Of a DNA stretch of 64,000 nt, positions 10,591 to 21,307 are shown piece by piece. Positions within the stretch are counted from its first letter, which is position 1. Every line of letters starts with the position of its first letter. The position numbers and the translations under genes were made by a program. The notes beneath the pieces are model-generated. The model was not told the DNA's origin, ran no database searches, and was given only the letters and a program-made list of their open reading frames with translations. Location: the NCBI RefSeq assembly GCF_047511655.1, contig NC_133390.1, positions 157,849,583 through 157,913,582 on the forward strand, read 5' to 3'. The stretch comes from Castor canadensis (taxonomy: Eukaryota > Chordata > Mammalia > Rodentia > Castoridae).

Positions 10591-13500
10591 CTAATGTCCA
10601 CATATGAGAGAGAACATATGATTTTTGGTCTTTTGGGCCTGGCTAACCTCTCTCAGAATGATGTTCTCCAGTTCCATCCATTTACTTGCGAATGATAAGA
10701 TTTCATTCTTCTTCATGGCTGCATAAAATTCCATTGTGTATAAATACCATATTTTCTTAATCCATTCGTCAGTAGTGGGGCATCTTGGCTGTTTCCATAT
10801 CTTAGCTATTGTGAATAGTGCTGCAATAAACATGGGTGTGCAAGTGCCTCTGGAGTAACCTGTGTCACATTCTTTTGGGTATATCCCCAAGAGTGGTATT
10901 GCTGGATCATATAGTAGATCTATGTTTAGATTTTTAAGAAGCCTCCAAATTTTTTTCCAGAGTGGTTGTACTAGTTTGCATTCTTACCAGCATTGTAAAA
11001 GGGTTCCTTTTTCCCCACATCCTCTCCAGCACCTGTTGTTAGTGGTGTTACTAATGACGGCTGTTCTAACAGGGGTGAGGTGGATTCTTAGTGTGGTTTT
11101 AATTTGCATTTCCTTTATGGCTAGAGATGGTGAGCATTTTTTCATGTGTTTTTTTGGCCATTTGAATTTCTTCTTTTGAGAAAGTTCTGTTTAGTTCACT
11201 TGCCCATTTCTTTATTGGTTCATTAATTTTGGAAGAATTTAGTTTTTTGAGTTCCCTATATATTCTGGTTATCAGTCCTTTGTCTGATGTGTAGCTGGCA
11301 AATATTTTCTCCCACTCTGTGGGTGTCTCTTCAATTTAGAGACCATTTCTTTTGTTGAGCAGAAGCTTTTTTAATGAAATCCCATTTATCTATGCTATCT
11401 CTTAGTTGCTGAGCTGCTGGGGTTCCATTGAGAAAGTCTTTGCCTATACCTATTAGTTCCAAAATATTTCCTACTCTTTCCTGTACCAACTTTAGAGTTT
11501 GGGGTCTGATATTAAGATCCTGATCCATTTTGAGTTAATATTGGTATAGGGTGATAAACATGGATCTAGTTTCAGTTTTTTACAGACTGTTAACCAGTTT
11601 TCCCAGCAGTTTTTGTTGAAGAGGCTGTCTTTTCTCCATCGTATATTTTTAGTGCCTTTGTCAAAGATAAGTTGGTTATAGTTGTGTGGCTTCATATCTG
11701 GGTCCTCTGTTCTCTTCCACTGGTCTTCATGTCTGTTTTTGTGCCAGTACCATGCTGCTTTTATTGCTATTGCTTTGTAATATAGTTTAAAGTCAGGTAT
11801 CGTGATACCTCCAGTGTTGTTCTTTTTACTGAGTATTGCCTTGGCTATTTGTGGCTTCTTGTGTTTCCATATAAATTTAACGGTAGATTTTTCAATCTCT
11901 TTGATGAATGTCATTGGGATTTTGATGGGAATTGCATTGAACATGTTGATTGATTTTGGGAGTATAGACATTTTTACTATGTTGATTCTACCAATCCATG
12001 AGCATGGGAGATCTCTCCACTTTCTATAGTCTTCCTCAATCTCTTTCTTCAGAAGTGTATAGTTTTCCTTGTAGAGGTCATTCACATCCTTTGTTAAGGA
12101 TCCTTTGTTAAGTTTACACCTAGGTATGTGATTTTTTTTGAGGCTATTGTAAATGGAATTGTTTTCATATATTCTTTCTCAGTTTGTTCATTATTAGTGT
12201 ATAGAAATGCTAATGATTTTTCTATGTTGATTTTATACCCTGCTACCTTGCTATAGCTGTTGATGGTGTCTAGGAGCTTTTGAGTAGAGTTTTTTGGATC
12301 TTTAAGGTATAGGATCATATCATCTGCAAATAGGGATATTTTGACAGTTTCTTTACCTATTTGTATTCCTTTTATTCCTTCTTCTTGCCTAATTGTTCTG
12401 GCTAGGAATTCCAGTACTATGTTGAATAGGAGTAGAGATAGTGGACATCCTTGTCTCGTTCCTGATTTTAGAGGGAATGGTTTCAGTTTTTCACCGTTAA
12501 GTATAATGCTGGCTGTAGGTTTGTCACATACAGCTTTTATAATGTTAAGGTACTTTCCTTCTATTCCTAGTTTTCTTAGAGCTTTTATCATGAAATGGTG
12601 TTGGATCTTATCAAAGGCTTTTTCTGCATCTATTGAGATGATCAAGTGGTTTTTGTCTTTGCTTCTGTTAATGTGGTTTATTACATTTATTGATTTTCAT
12701 ATGTTGAACCACCCCTGCATTCCTGGGATGAAGCCTACTTGGTTGTGGTGAATGATCTTTTTGATGTGTTGTTGAATTCAGTTTGCCATTATTTTATTGA
12801 GGATTTTTGCATCAATGTTCATTAAGGAGATTGGCCTACAGTTCTCCGTTTTGGAGGTGTCTTTGCCTGGTTTTGGGATAAGTGTAATACTGGCTTCATA
12901 AAATGTGTTAGGCAGTTTTCCTTCCCTTTTTATTTCGTGGAACAGTTTAAGGAGGGTTAGTATTAGTTCTTTAAAGGTCTGATAGAATTCAGCAGAGAAT
13001 CCATCAGGTCCTGGACTTTTCTTTTTTGGGAGACTCTTGATTGCTGCTTCAATTTCATTTTGTGTTATAGATCTATTCAGGTGATTAATATCCTCTTGGT
13101 TCAGTTTTGGATGATCATAAGTATCTAGAAATCTGTCCATTTCTTCAAGATTTTCGAATTTATTTGAATATAGGTTCTCAAAGTATTGTCTGATGATTTC
13201 CTGAACTGTGGTGTTTGTTGTTATCTCCCCTTTTGCATTCCTGATTTTACTGATTTGGGTTTTTTCTCTACTCATTTTAGTCAGATTTGCCAGGGATCTA
13301 TCAGTATTGTTTATTTTTTCAAAGAACCAACTTTTTGTTTCATTAATTCTTTGTATGGTTTTTTTGGTTTCTATTTCATTGATTTCAGCTCTTATTTTTA
13401 TTATTTCTCTCCTTCTATTTGTTTTGGGATTTGCTTGTTCTTGTTTTTCTAGGAGTTTGAGATTATCATTAGGTCATTGATTTGAGATCTTTCAGTCTTT

Positions 13501-14421
13501 TTAATATATGCACTCATGGCTATAAACTTTCCTCTCAGGACTGCCTTTGCTGTGTCCAGTAGGTTCTGGTAGGTTGTGTTTTCATTTTCATTGACTTCCA
13601 GGAACCTTTTAATTTCCTCTTTTATTTCATCAATGACCCATTGTTCATTAAGCAATGAGTTATTCGTTTCCAGCTGTTTGCATGTTTTTTGTCTTTATTT
13701 TTGTTGTTGAGTTCTAGTTTTATTGTATTGTGATCAGATAGAATGCATGGTATAATTTCTATTTTCTTATAATTGCTGAGGCTTGCTTTGTGCCCTGGGA
13801 TATGATCTATTTTGGAGAAGGTTCCGTGAGCTGCTGAGAAGAATGTATATTGTGTAGAAGTTGGATGAAATGTTCTGTAGACATCAACTAGGTCCATGTG
13901 ATCTATGGTATGCTTTAGATCTTGGATTTCTTTATTGATTTTTTGTTTGGATGACCTATCTATTAATGATAGTGGGGTGTTAAAGTCTCCTACAACCACT
14001 GTATTGGAGTTAATATATGCTTTTAGGTCCTTCAGGGTATGTTTGATGAAATTGGGTGCGTTGACATTGGGTGTATATATAGGTTGATAATTGTTATTTC
14101 CTTTTGGTCTGTTTCCCCTTTTATTAGTATGGAATGTCCTTCTTTATCTTGTTTGATCAATGTAGGTTTGAAGTCTACTTTGTCAGAGATAAGTATTGCT
14201 ACTCCTGCCTGTTTGTGGGGGCCATTGGCTTGGTAAATTTTCTTCCAGCATTTCATCCTAAGCCTATGCTTATTTCTGTCGATGAGATGGGTCTCCTGTA
14301 AGCAACAAATTGTTGTATCTTCCCTTTTAATCCAGTTTGTCAAATGCTGCCTTTTGATGGGGAAATTAAGTCTGTTAACATTAAGTGTTAGAATTGACAG
14401 GTATGTGGTGATTCCTGTCAT
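10591..14421 (-). pseudogene. L1 ORF2 (endonuclease-reverse transcriptase), inactivated
   Basis: The span is 3,831 bp, close to the usual 1,275 or so codons of L1 ORF2. In minus-strand order: an AP-like endonuclease start (TLNVNRLNFPIKRQHL, then CCLQETHL) at 14032-14421; the rest of the endonuclease with VVGDFNTPLS at 13622-13999; linker at 13449-13655; reverse transcriptase beginning with [14 protein letters not shown] and [13 protein letters not shown] at 12778-13275; the palm with [23 protein letters not shown] and the catalytic [10 protein letters not shown] at 12094-12645; then thumb and C-terminal parts to IWKQPRCPTTDEWIKKIWYL and the stop near 10591. Conserved segments fall in different frames (at least five frame changes) with an in-frame stop near 12778. 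The locus cannot make a whole protein. Confidence 0.92.
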
Positions 14422-14547
14422 TTAGTTGTCTTAGTTGTTTGAAGGTTTGATTGTGTGTAGCTAAATCGATGTTACGCTCTGCTTTCTTGCTTTTTCTTTG
14501 CCTGTAGTTTGGTGCTGCCTGCCCTTTCCTGGTTATATTGGGTTTCA

Positions 14548-15673
14548 CTTTCTGTGTGCAGAATCTCTTGAAGAATCTTTTGTAGTGGTGGCTTTGTGGT
14601 CATATATTGTTTTAGTTTCTGCTTATCATGGAAGACTTTTATTGCTCCATCTATTTTAAATGATAGTTTTGCTGGGTAGAGTATCCTAGGATTGAAGTTA
14701 TTTTCATTCAGTGTCCAGAAGACCTCACCCCAAGCTCCTCTTGCTTTTAATGTTTCTGTTGAGAAATCTGCTGTGATTTTGATGGGTTTAACCTTTGTAT
14801 GTTATTTGTTTTTTCTCTCTTACAGCCTTCAATATTCTTTCTCTAGTCTCTGTACTTGTTGTTTTAATGATAATATGTCGTGGGGTAGTTCTATTTTGGT
14901 CAGGTCTATTTGGAGTTCTGAAGTTCCTGTACCTTTATGGGCATAGTTTTCTCTAGATTTGGGAAATTTTCTGTAATTATTTTGTTGAATATGTTATGCA
15001 TTCCTTTTTCTTGCACCTCTTCTCCTTCTTCAGTGCCCATGATTCTCAGGTTTGGTCTTTTGATGGTGTCAGTAAGTTCTTGCATTTTGTTTTTGTAGGT
15101 CTTGAGTTGTTGAACTAATAGTTGTTCGGTTTTTTCTTTAATTACTATTTCATCTTTGAGTTCTGAGATTCTGTCTTCTGCTTGTTCTAGTCTGCTGGAT
15201 TGGCCTTCCATTTTGTTTTGCTTTTCTGTTTCGCTCTTTTTTCTGAGGTTTTCCATATCCTGAGTCACTTCCTCTTTAATATTGTCTATTTTCCTCCTGA
15301 GTTCATTTATCTCTTTATTTATCCTGTTCTTTGTTTCACTTTGGTGTTTATACAGTGCTTCTATGGCTTCTTTTATTTCTTCTTGTGCTTTCTTGAATTC
15401 TCTATTTTTGTTGTCTTGGAATTTCTTGAGTGTCTCCTGTACATTTTGGTTGACCATATCCAGTATCATCTCTATAAAATTCTCATTGATTACTTGCAGG
15501 ATTTCTTCTTTCAGGGTGTTCTTGTAGGCTTCATTGCATTCTTTGGCATAGTTTATCTTCATTTTGTTGGAGTCTGGATCTGGGTATCTGATTTCTTCAT
15601 TTCCCTCTGGTTCTTGTACTAATTTATTATTGGGGGGAAAATGATTTCCCTCTTTTTTCCATTTTCCCATCAT
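14548..15673 (-). pseudogene. L1 ORF1 (coiled-coil RNA-binding chaperone), frameshifted
   Basis: An open frame of 255 codons (14906-15673) starts at a Met and contains a long coiled coil rich in Glu/Lys heptads (for example EINELRRKIDNIKEEV), followed by the RRM start (RPNLRIMGTEEGEE). Near 14910-14930 the frame ends early. The expected C-terminal domain (containing RTTPRHIIIK, then the basic CTD) continues in another frame to about 14548. ORF1 protein normally trimerises and coats L1 RNA, but this copy cannot. Confidence 0.85.
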
Positions 15674-16941
15674 TGCCCTTGCTATTGTTACTGTTCCTGT
15701 ACTGTGTGTAATTCAGTATTGTCTAGCTTGTACTAGTAACAGTGGTGATATCTAGAATGGAAGGGTGAGAGGAGAGGGAAAGCAAAGAAGGTAAAGAAAA
15801 AGGGAAAAAAACCAAAACAAACAAAAACAACAACAAAAAAAACAGAGCCAAAGAAATAAACAGGGAGAGATAGTGTTTAACCAACAGTGAGCTAAACAGG
15901 CATTAGAGAGACAGAGAGAGGATAATGAAAAAAAAAAACAAACCCACAAGTTCAAATGCAATAAAGTTTCAGTCTTAATAATTTTGGTGTTATAACCTTC
16001 AGCCTCCAGTCCTGAAGACTTCTCAGTGTCTGTGAAGTAGTTCTGTCGTTTTCTCATCAAAGGGGAAAAAAACCAAAACAACAACAAAAACAAAAATATC
16101 CCAAGTTCAAATGCAATACAGGTTCGGTTAGTCCTTCGGCATCCGGTGTTGTCTCATCAAAGGAAGAGAAAAAAAAAGGGGGAAGTCTGGAGACAGCTTT
16201 GAATGTCTGTTTGAGGCTGTGGCTCACCTGCCTCCTACTGACAGCCATCTGCTGCTTCAGGCTTTGTTTATTTAGAGTTCTCCTGGATGCATGTCCCTTT
16301 TCTTTTCTCCAGTATACAGCCCTACCTGCCTTTTGCAATTGCCATCTTTCTTGCATGAGGAGTGGCCCTCTCCCCCTCTCCAGTGGCGCTTTCCACAAGA
16401 CAGCCACAGTTACAGGCTTTACCCTCTCCAAGGTTGTTGGACAGGTGCTGTGGCTCCTGTCTCTGGCCGGCTTGTTTATTTACAGTTTGCCTGAGGGATT
16501 GCTCCTCCCCCACTCTCTGGGGCTCAGGGTGCCTGCCCTCTTTGCTACCTGTGGTTTTTTTTTTTTTTTTTATTCAGCTGCTTGTTTATTATTCAGTTTG
16601 TTTTTTTCTCTTTTTTTTCTGCCCTAGCTGGGGGTCAGTCTGTCCAGGGGGCTATGCTGATCTGACCCAGGGTTGTCTGTGGGAGTACCTCATGCCGCTT
16701 AGCTCACCTGGTGGTCTGCATCTTCCCAAGCAGTCTGGGAGCTGGCGTCTGGAGCCCTCCTGGTTTCTCCGTTTAACATGGAGTGGGGATGTTATGCATG
16801 GGCTGGGGGTGTGGAGGAGTTGGAGTTTTGCCTCTTCTTGGTGGTTTTTCCTGCAAGGTGTATCTCCGGCGTCTTTCCAAGATTTTACTTTAGGAAACTC
16901 GATTTCTGCTTCCTCCTTCTAGTTGCCATCTTGGAATCTCC
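15674..16941 (-). promoter_or_regulatory. L1 5' UTR / internal promoter region
   Basis: About 1.27 kb upstream of ORF1 on the minus strand, beginning GGAGATTCCAAGATGGC. On the plus strand GCCATCTTG at 16925-16933 is a perfect YY1-type motif at the element start, as in other L1s. Poly-T/poly-A interruptions occur at 16557-16571 and 15836-15842. Whether any promoter activity survives is unknown. Confidence 0.6.
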
Positions 16942-16956
16942 TATGCGTTTGTTTTA
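16942..16956. repeat. Target-site duplication, L1 5' side
   Basis: TATGCGTTTGTTTTA, partner of the copy at 10115-10129. Confidence 0.9.
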
Positions 16957-17033
16957 GTTCTTTGACTTGGCATCCTATATTTGGGTATGCCTAGAGCCCT
17001 TTGCTCCCTTTTGCGTACTCAGCTGTATTCTAG

Positions 17034-17251
17034 AACAAGGGCTGGCAAATTGTATACAACCTGAGAGCCTCCGACCTATTTTTGTAAATAAAGTTTTATT
17101 GAAAAACAATCTGCCATTAATTTACATTTTATATGTAGCTATTTTTGTGGTATGAAGCAGGGCTGAGTTTGTAACAGACTGTATAGATCACAAATTCTTA
17201 AATATTTCTTATCAGGCTCTTTATAGAAAAACTTTACTGCTCCCTGTTCTA
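17034..17251. mobile_element. hAT-Charlie-type non-autonomous DNA transposon
   Basis: It starts AAGGGCTGGCAAATTGTATA, has TTTGTAAATAAAGTTTTATT, GTAACAGACTGTATAGATCA and AAATATTTCTTATCAGGCTC in the expected order, and ends AAACTTTACTGCTCCCTGTT, a decayed inverted copy of the start. Confidence 0.7.
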
Positions 17252-17594
17252 TAAATTCGAGGTTGTAGGAAAAGCCTCCTTCACATAAGCGAGGTGTGGT
17301 CTGAGGGTGGTCTTCATTGGACTGAACTGTGTGGGTGAGGGCCACATCACTTCATTTCTGTGTTCCCCCAGGCACCTCACACAGAGCACAGTAAATAAAT
17401 ACCATGTGTGGCAATCATATTGAATAACTGTATGTGTATATGATTGTCACTGTATTTAAAAATCTGCGTATTTGCCTTTCCTGTAGGGCCTAGTAGAAGA
17501 GTCATAGTGGGAAGTGCATAGATGGGAAGAAGGGCTGTCAGCTGACTCACCTGCTCTTTGTGGTTTATGATTTCACCTCTCACTATAGGGTTGC

Positions 17595-17800
17595 TTTTGG
17601 GCTTGAAGAAGAGCTATGGCCCACTAGTTAAGTCCTGTGGTCTCACTTGACACACTTACTAATCTGTGTGTGGGACCTTGAGCAGCTGCCTAACTTTGCT
17701 AAGCCTTATTTCTTGGGTATTGGTTTAGGTAGCATCTTACAGACATCAAGTGTCTGCTTGATTCTGAGTTTCTCAGTTTTAAAGGGGAGGCAGAAGGCAA
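17595..17800 (+). repeat. MIR-like remnant
   Basis: AGTTAAGTCCTGTGGTCTCA, TGTGGGACCTTGAGCAGCTG and CTAACTTTGCTAAGCCTTAT keep MIR order. It lies 140 bp before exon 3. Confidence 0.5.
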
Positions 17801-17945
17801 TGATGACAAGTGATTCCTCTCGAGGGATTACTAACCGTAGGAGGTGGGGCTAAACAGCAGATAGTGCAGAACAGGGTTTCTGCTCCTGCATTGTAGACCC
17901 TCTACACAGACCAACCAACAATACAACAACCTGTTTCATTTCAAG

Positions 17946-18060
17946 GGACATCGACAAAGTTGATGAGTTAATGCAGGACATTGCTGACCAGCAGGAACTT
18001 GCAGAGGAGATTTCCACAGCTATCTCGAAACCTGTAGGCTTTGGAGAAGAGTTTGATGAG
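17946..18060 (+). CDS. CHMP4B: CHMP4B exon 3 (residues 124-161)
   Basis: The acceptor TTTCAAG ends at 17945. The first base completes the Met codon of exon 2, then 38 codons run to a GAG codon directly before the GTGAGT donor at 18061. The peptide begins DIDKVDELMQDIADQQELAE and ends in GFGEEFDE, the acidic linker and alpha-4 part of the Snf7 domain. Two human residues linked to dominant posterior cataract, Asp129 and Glu161, fall in this exon. Both are wild type here (GAT at 17962-17964 and GAG at 18058-18060). Glu161 is the last codon before the splice donor. Exon phase (enters 2, leaves 0) agrees with its neighbours. Confidence 0.97.
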
Positions 18061-18780
18061 GTGAGTGGTTTCATGCAGTCACAGAAGCTTCACAGGTGAC
18101 ACCCAGGCTGTCCCTGTATGTATGACTGAAGGTTCTCAAGTGGAGATATGTGGTTTGGAAGGCACCAATTCTTATCCTCCCAGACTTGGGTCTAGATAGG
18201 GCCTGGTGTTCACCTCCCTGAATTCTGAATTTTGAGGGCTGCTGTGTGGGGTAAGTGGAGTAAAGAAAACTTCAGCAGGGTTCTTCAGGCCTCAGGACAA
18301 TAATTGATTTCAACAAGCAGTGGCCCTGCACTTTTCCATGGTGGGCCCTGGGCTCAGAGTTGGGGTAGCAGAGGTGACTGTGCCTTGGACATATTTACAG
18401 GATTTGCCCTCAGACAGCTCTGCCATGAGGTAAGGGAGGTGTGCCTCCAGCTGATCTCTGAAGGGTCCTCCTGGACATCAGCTGCCTATCAATTCAATTG
18501 TTGCTATAGCAGTTTGGGACCTTGACTGTGCCTTAGATATGAGTCCCTGAAAGTCACCTTCTCCACTGAACTGAATTCTTGTGCTCTATGCTTCCCACCC
18601 TACAGTTGAAAAATCAGCCTTAGCCCTTACCCTGAGTCCCAGCACCAGGGTTTTCATGGTTTTAGACTGGCACTGGATGGGTTAATCAAGTTCATTTCAG
18701 TTTGGCGAACATTACTGAGCATTCACTCAGAGAATCCAGCTCTGAGATTTAAAAAAAAAAAAAAAAAAAAAAAAGGAATG

Positions 18781-18885
18781 TGGGGCTGGAGGAGTGGCTC
18801 AAGTGATATAATGCAAGCACAAAGCCCTGAGTTCAACCCCCAGCACCACAAAAAACCCCCAAAAAACACACAAACAAAAAAAAGA
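18781..18885 (+). repeat. ID-like SINE in intron 3
   Basis: GGGGCTGGAGGAGTGGCTCA (from about 18782), CCCTGAGTTCAACCCCCAGC and an A-rich tail. A 24-A run precedes it at 18751-18774. Confidence 0.85.
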
Positions 18886-19150
18886 ATGAAAAATACATCC
18901 CTTCTCCCAGGATGCTCACAGTCTAGAAGAGCAGGGCCCCAGGCGCATACATACACCAGTGACTGCTCGACAGTATATGATGCTCACCTGTAGAAGTTTG
19001 TTTAGGATGTTTGAATTGGAGAGTGTGGAACCCAGAGTTCACTTCTATTCTGACCTTCTCCTAAAGGGGTTTGCTGAGCATCAGATTGGAGGCAAGGCTG
19101 TAGGGGTCAGGATTCCCAGGGAGGGTTCTCACTTTTATTTCTTTTTACAG

Positions 19151-19277
19151 GATGAGCTCATGGCAGAATTAGAAGAACTAGAACAGGAGGAACTAGACAA
19201 GAATTTGCTGGAGATCAGTGGACCCGAAACAGTCCCTCTACCAAATGTTCCCTCTATAGCACTACCATCCAAACCCG
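19151..19277 (+). CDS. CHMP4B: CHMP4B exon 4 (residues 162-203 plus split codon)
   Basis: The acceptor CTTTTTACAG ends at 19150, and exon 4 enters in phase 0 with Asp-Glu-Leu. It holds 42 codons plus one base of the next Ala codon before the GTGAGT donor at 19278. The peptide runs from DELMAELEELEQEELDKNLL to PNVPSIALPSKP. This is the acidic alpha-5 region, which in the closed ESCRT-III monomer folds back on the helical core, followed by a Pro-rich linker. The reading frame happens to stay open about 190 bp upstream into intron 3 and about 35 bp into intron 4. The strong splice sites and family conservation show that those extensions are not coding. Confidence 0.97.
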
Positions 19278-19425
19278 GTGAGTACTTCTTCCAGAATCAG
19301 GATACACAGTGATGCCAGGTAATTTTGGTTTGGCTCCCGAATTTGTGCAGGGCTGAGAACTATCTAGGATGTGTTGGGATGGTCACAGTGACAATATCAT
19401 CTGCCTTTTCCTAGTTTTCTCTAGA

Positions 19426-19645
19426 GTGGGGTTTCTTAACCTCAGCACTATAGCATGCACAGATAACTCCAGAGGTTGAGGAGGGCAGGGCTGCCCTGTA
19501 CACAGCACTTTTGGCCTCTCCCCACTAGATGCCCCTAGCAACCCCTGCTGAGTTGTGACAACCAAAATGTCTCCACATGTTGTCAAATATCTCCTGGTGT
19601 GTGTATGGGGGAGGGAGGGGGAATTAGCCCCAATTAAGAGTCTCT
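19426..19645. mobile_element. MER20-like hAT-Charlie element in intron 4
   Basis: GGGTTTCTTAACCTCAGCAC, GGCCTCTCCCCACTAGATGC, GTTGTGACAACCAAAATGTC and ATTAGCCCCAATTAAGAGTC follow the known order of this roughly 220-bp MITE. Confidence 0.75.
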
Positions 19646-20476
19646 ATTCTAGAATGATTTTTCTTACGTCACCAAACAAGAGAAAATTCTAGGCACTGTG
19701 AGAAGGTATGAGACTTTAGGCCCAGGATAGCTCTTTCCCCCTGTCTAGTATCCTATGCTGTGCACACCTGTAAAACCCAGGACCTCAGAGGCAGCTCCTG
19801 TGGGAAGGAAACAGATCTGGCCTTTTTAGAAACCTGCTTCTGTAAAACCATTTCCTTTTTCCTGTTGCCTCTTCTGCCCCCCATAATATTTCACCTCTGG
19901 TAGAGGTATTCCACTCAGAGCTTCTAGAAAAGGCAAAGTTGTTGATTTGGTGTGGAAAGAGAGCCCAGGGAGCAATGTGTGACCAGGTTGGAGTCCCCTC
20001 CCTCTCCTGTGTATAAAGAGGAGGGCCTCTTTAGGTCAGCTGCCTGGAGCAGCAGAGGGCAGAGGCTGCCCAGAATGCTGCCTGGGCTGCATAAAGGTGG
20101 TTCAGCCAACTTGAGGATGATTTGGGGGCTTGGCAGGGGTGTGATCTCTTCCAAGGTTCTTTCCTCTCTCCCTGACCTTGATGCTCTGGAGCTGAGGCCA
20201 TGTGGGAATCTTAATGGACCCTCTGTGTAGAATCATCTTCCTGACTTGGCTGGTCCTGCTGGGGGCAGAGGGGAGGTGCTGCAGAATGTGCAGAAGGTGC
20301 CTGGTTTCTTGGGTTTTCTGTGGCAGCTTTTAAATTCCCAGGAGCAGCCTGTCAATACTTTACAGGTGAGGCTGACCCCTGGGCAGGCTCTGTCTACACC
20401 ATGGAGCACAGCTCTGGCATCTAGCCAGTGTGAAAGCACTGAGCCCTCCTCAGTCACCTTTTCTTTCTTTACACAG

Positions 20477-20541
20477 CCAAGAAGAAGGAAGAGGAAGACG
20501 ACGATATGAAGGAATTGGAGAACTGGGCCGGATCAATGTAA
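20477..20541 (+). CDS. CHMP4B: CHMP4B exon 5 coding part (residues 204-224, stop TAA)
   Basis: A long pyrimidine tract ending in TTTACACAG precedes the exon. It finishes the split Ala codon, encodes 20 residues and stops at TAA (20539-20541). The tail is KKKEEEDDDMKELENWAGSM: a basic run, an acidic run, then the amphipathic C-terminal helix. In human CHMP4B this helix binds the Bro1 domain of ALIX, with Leu217 and Trp220 as key contacts. Both are present. The total reconstructed C-terminal length (161 residues) plus the usual 63-residue exon 1 gives the family length of 224. The stop codon is followed directly by the 3' UTR in the same exon. Confidence 0.97.
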
Positions 20542-20711
20542 CTGGGTCAGCGCCAACTGGGCCCAGACAGACTCTGGTGGCCTGCGTGGCGGGCAGCGTA
20601 TGCGTGGCAGGGCAGGCAGGACGCGGGGCAGGTAGCCTCCATCGCTCACCTCTGACTCCAAAGTAGTAGGCCGCATCACTGCTCACCCTGGCATAGCATG
20701 GTCTGCACCCA

Positions 20712-20752
20712 GCGGGGCGGGTGGGGGGAGGGGCGGGTGGGCGGGTGGGAGG
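20712..20752 (+). promoter_or_regulatory. G-run tract in CHMP4B 3' UTR (possible RNA G-quadruplex)
   Basis: About 41 bases contain at least six runs of three or more G separated by one to two bases (GGGG, GGG, GGGGGG, GGGG, GGG, GGG, GGG). The tract is on the mRNA strand, about 35-70 bases before the AATAAA. The loop spacing fits the G3+N1-7 quadruplex rule many times over. A regulatory role is inference. Confidence 0.5.
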
Positions 20753-20784
20753 TGCCTGCTGTTTATAATGTTGAATTTCTGTAA

Positions 20785-20790
20785 AATAAA
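20785..20790 (+). terminator. CHMP4B: Proximal polyadenylation signal AATAAA
   Basis: AATAAA in the context GTAAAATAAACTG. A cleavage site is expected about 15-25 bases further on, near CAAATCCAACA. This is the only canonical hexamer in the 3' UTR. Confidence 0.75.
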
Positions 20791-21301
20791 CTGTATTTGC
20801 AAATCCAACATTGAGCTTCTGGACTACGCTAACTCCACTGCTGAATCCTCAATGGAAAGGGTCGACCATTTGCAGTTGAAATGATCTGAAAATGTAACCT
20901 CTGTCCTTTTAAGTCAGTTGACTGTCGCACGTCTCTTTGTAAGACTTGTATGGTACTGGCAGAAAAGTCATTTTCTACTTGTCCTTAGCTGTAATAATGC
21001 GTCTGGTTTGGGCTTTCTCCAGAGCTGTGTTTCTGTCCATCACCCGTGTACTGACCCCTGTGTCTTCTTCCACTCTGGCCCTCCTCATACCCACCCCCCT
21101 GGTCTTTTGGAGTTTGTGACACTGATTTGAAATGGATGTGTTCTCTTGAGAGCAAGTGAGATTGTTAGAATTAAATTCCAGCTATACAGTTTTCTAACAT
21201 AGCTCTAAGGTCCTTGTTGCTGTTTGTGATAACTGATAGATAACTCATTGGAAACATGTGCATACATTTATATTCAGATGAAATTATGGTTTGCACTGTC
21301 T

Positions 21302-21307
21302 ATTAAA
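21302..21307 (+). terminator. CHMP4B: Candidate distal polyadenylation signal ATTAAA
   Basis: ATTAAA, the commonest variant hexamer, is followed within about 30 bases by a U/GU-rich element (TTTGCCGTTGTGTCC). Its position just before the first intergenic SINEs supports it as the true gene end. Confidence 0.5.

Larger units (their letters stand above)
10130..16941 (-). mobile_element. Near full-length L1 retrotransposon in CHMP4B intron 2
   Basis: A 6.8-kb LINE-1, antisense to the gene. Read on the minus strand it has a 5' end starting GGAGATTCCAAGATGGCAAC, a 5' UTR of about 1.27 kb, ORF1, ORF2, a purine-rich 3' UTR (the C-rich tract on the plus strand near 10180-10210) and an A-rich tail. 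A 15-bp target-site duplication flanks it. The 5' start, including the YY1-type motif, shows it is not 5'-truncated. Both ORFs are broken, so it is not autonomous. Related 3' fragments occur at 7410-7600. Confidence 0.93.

Noticed and set aside
18959..19312. Open frame of 117 codons spanning exon 4 of CHMP4B and intron on both sides, as if an alternative first exon
   Set aside because: The upstream part is intron with no conserved sequence, and the exon has strong AG and GTGAGT boundaries. The open frame is chance.
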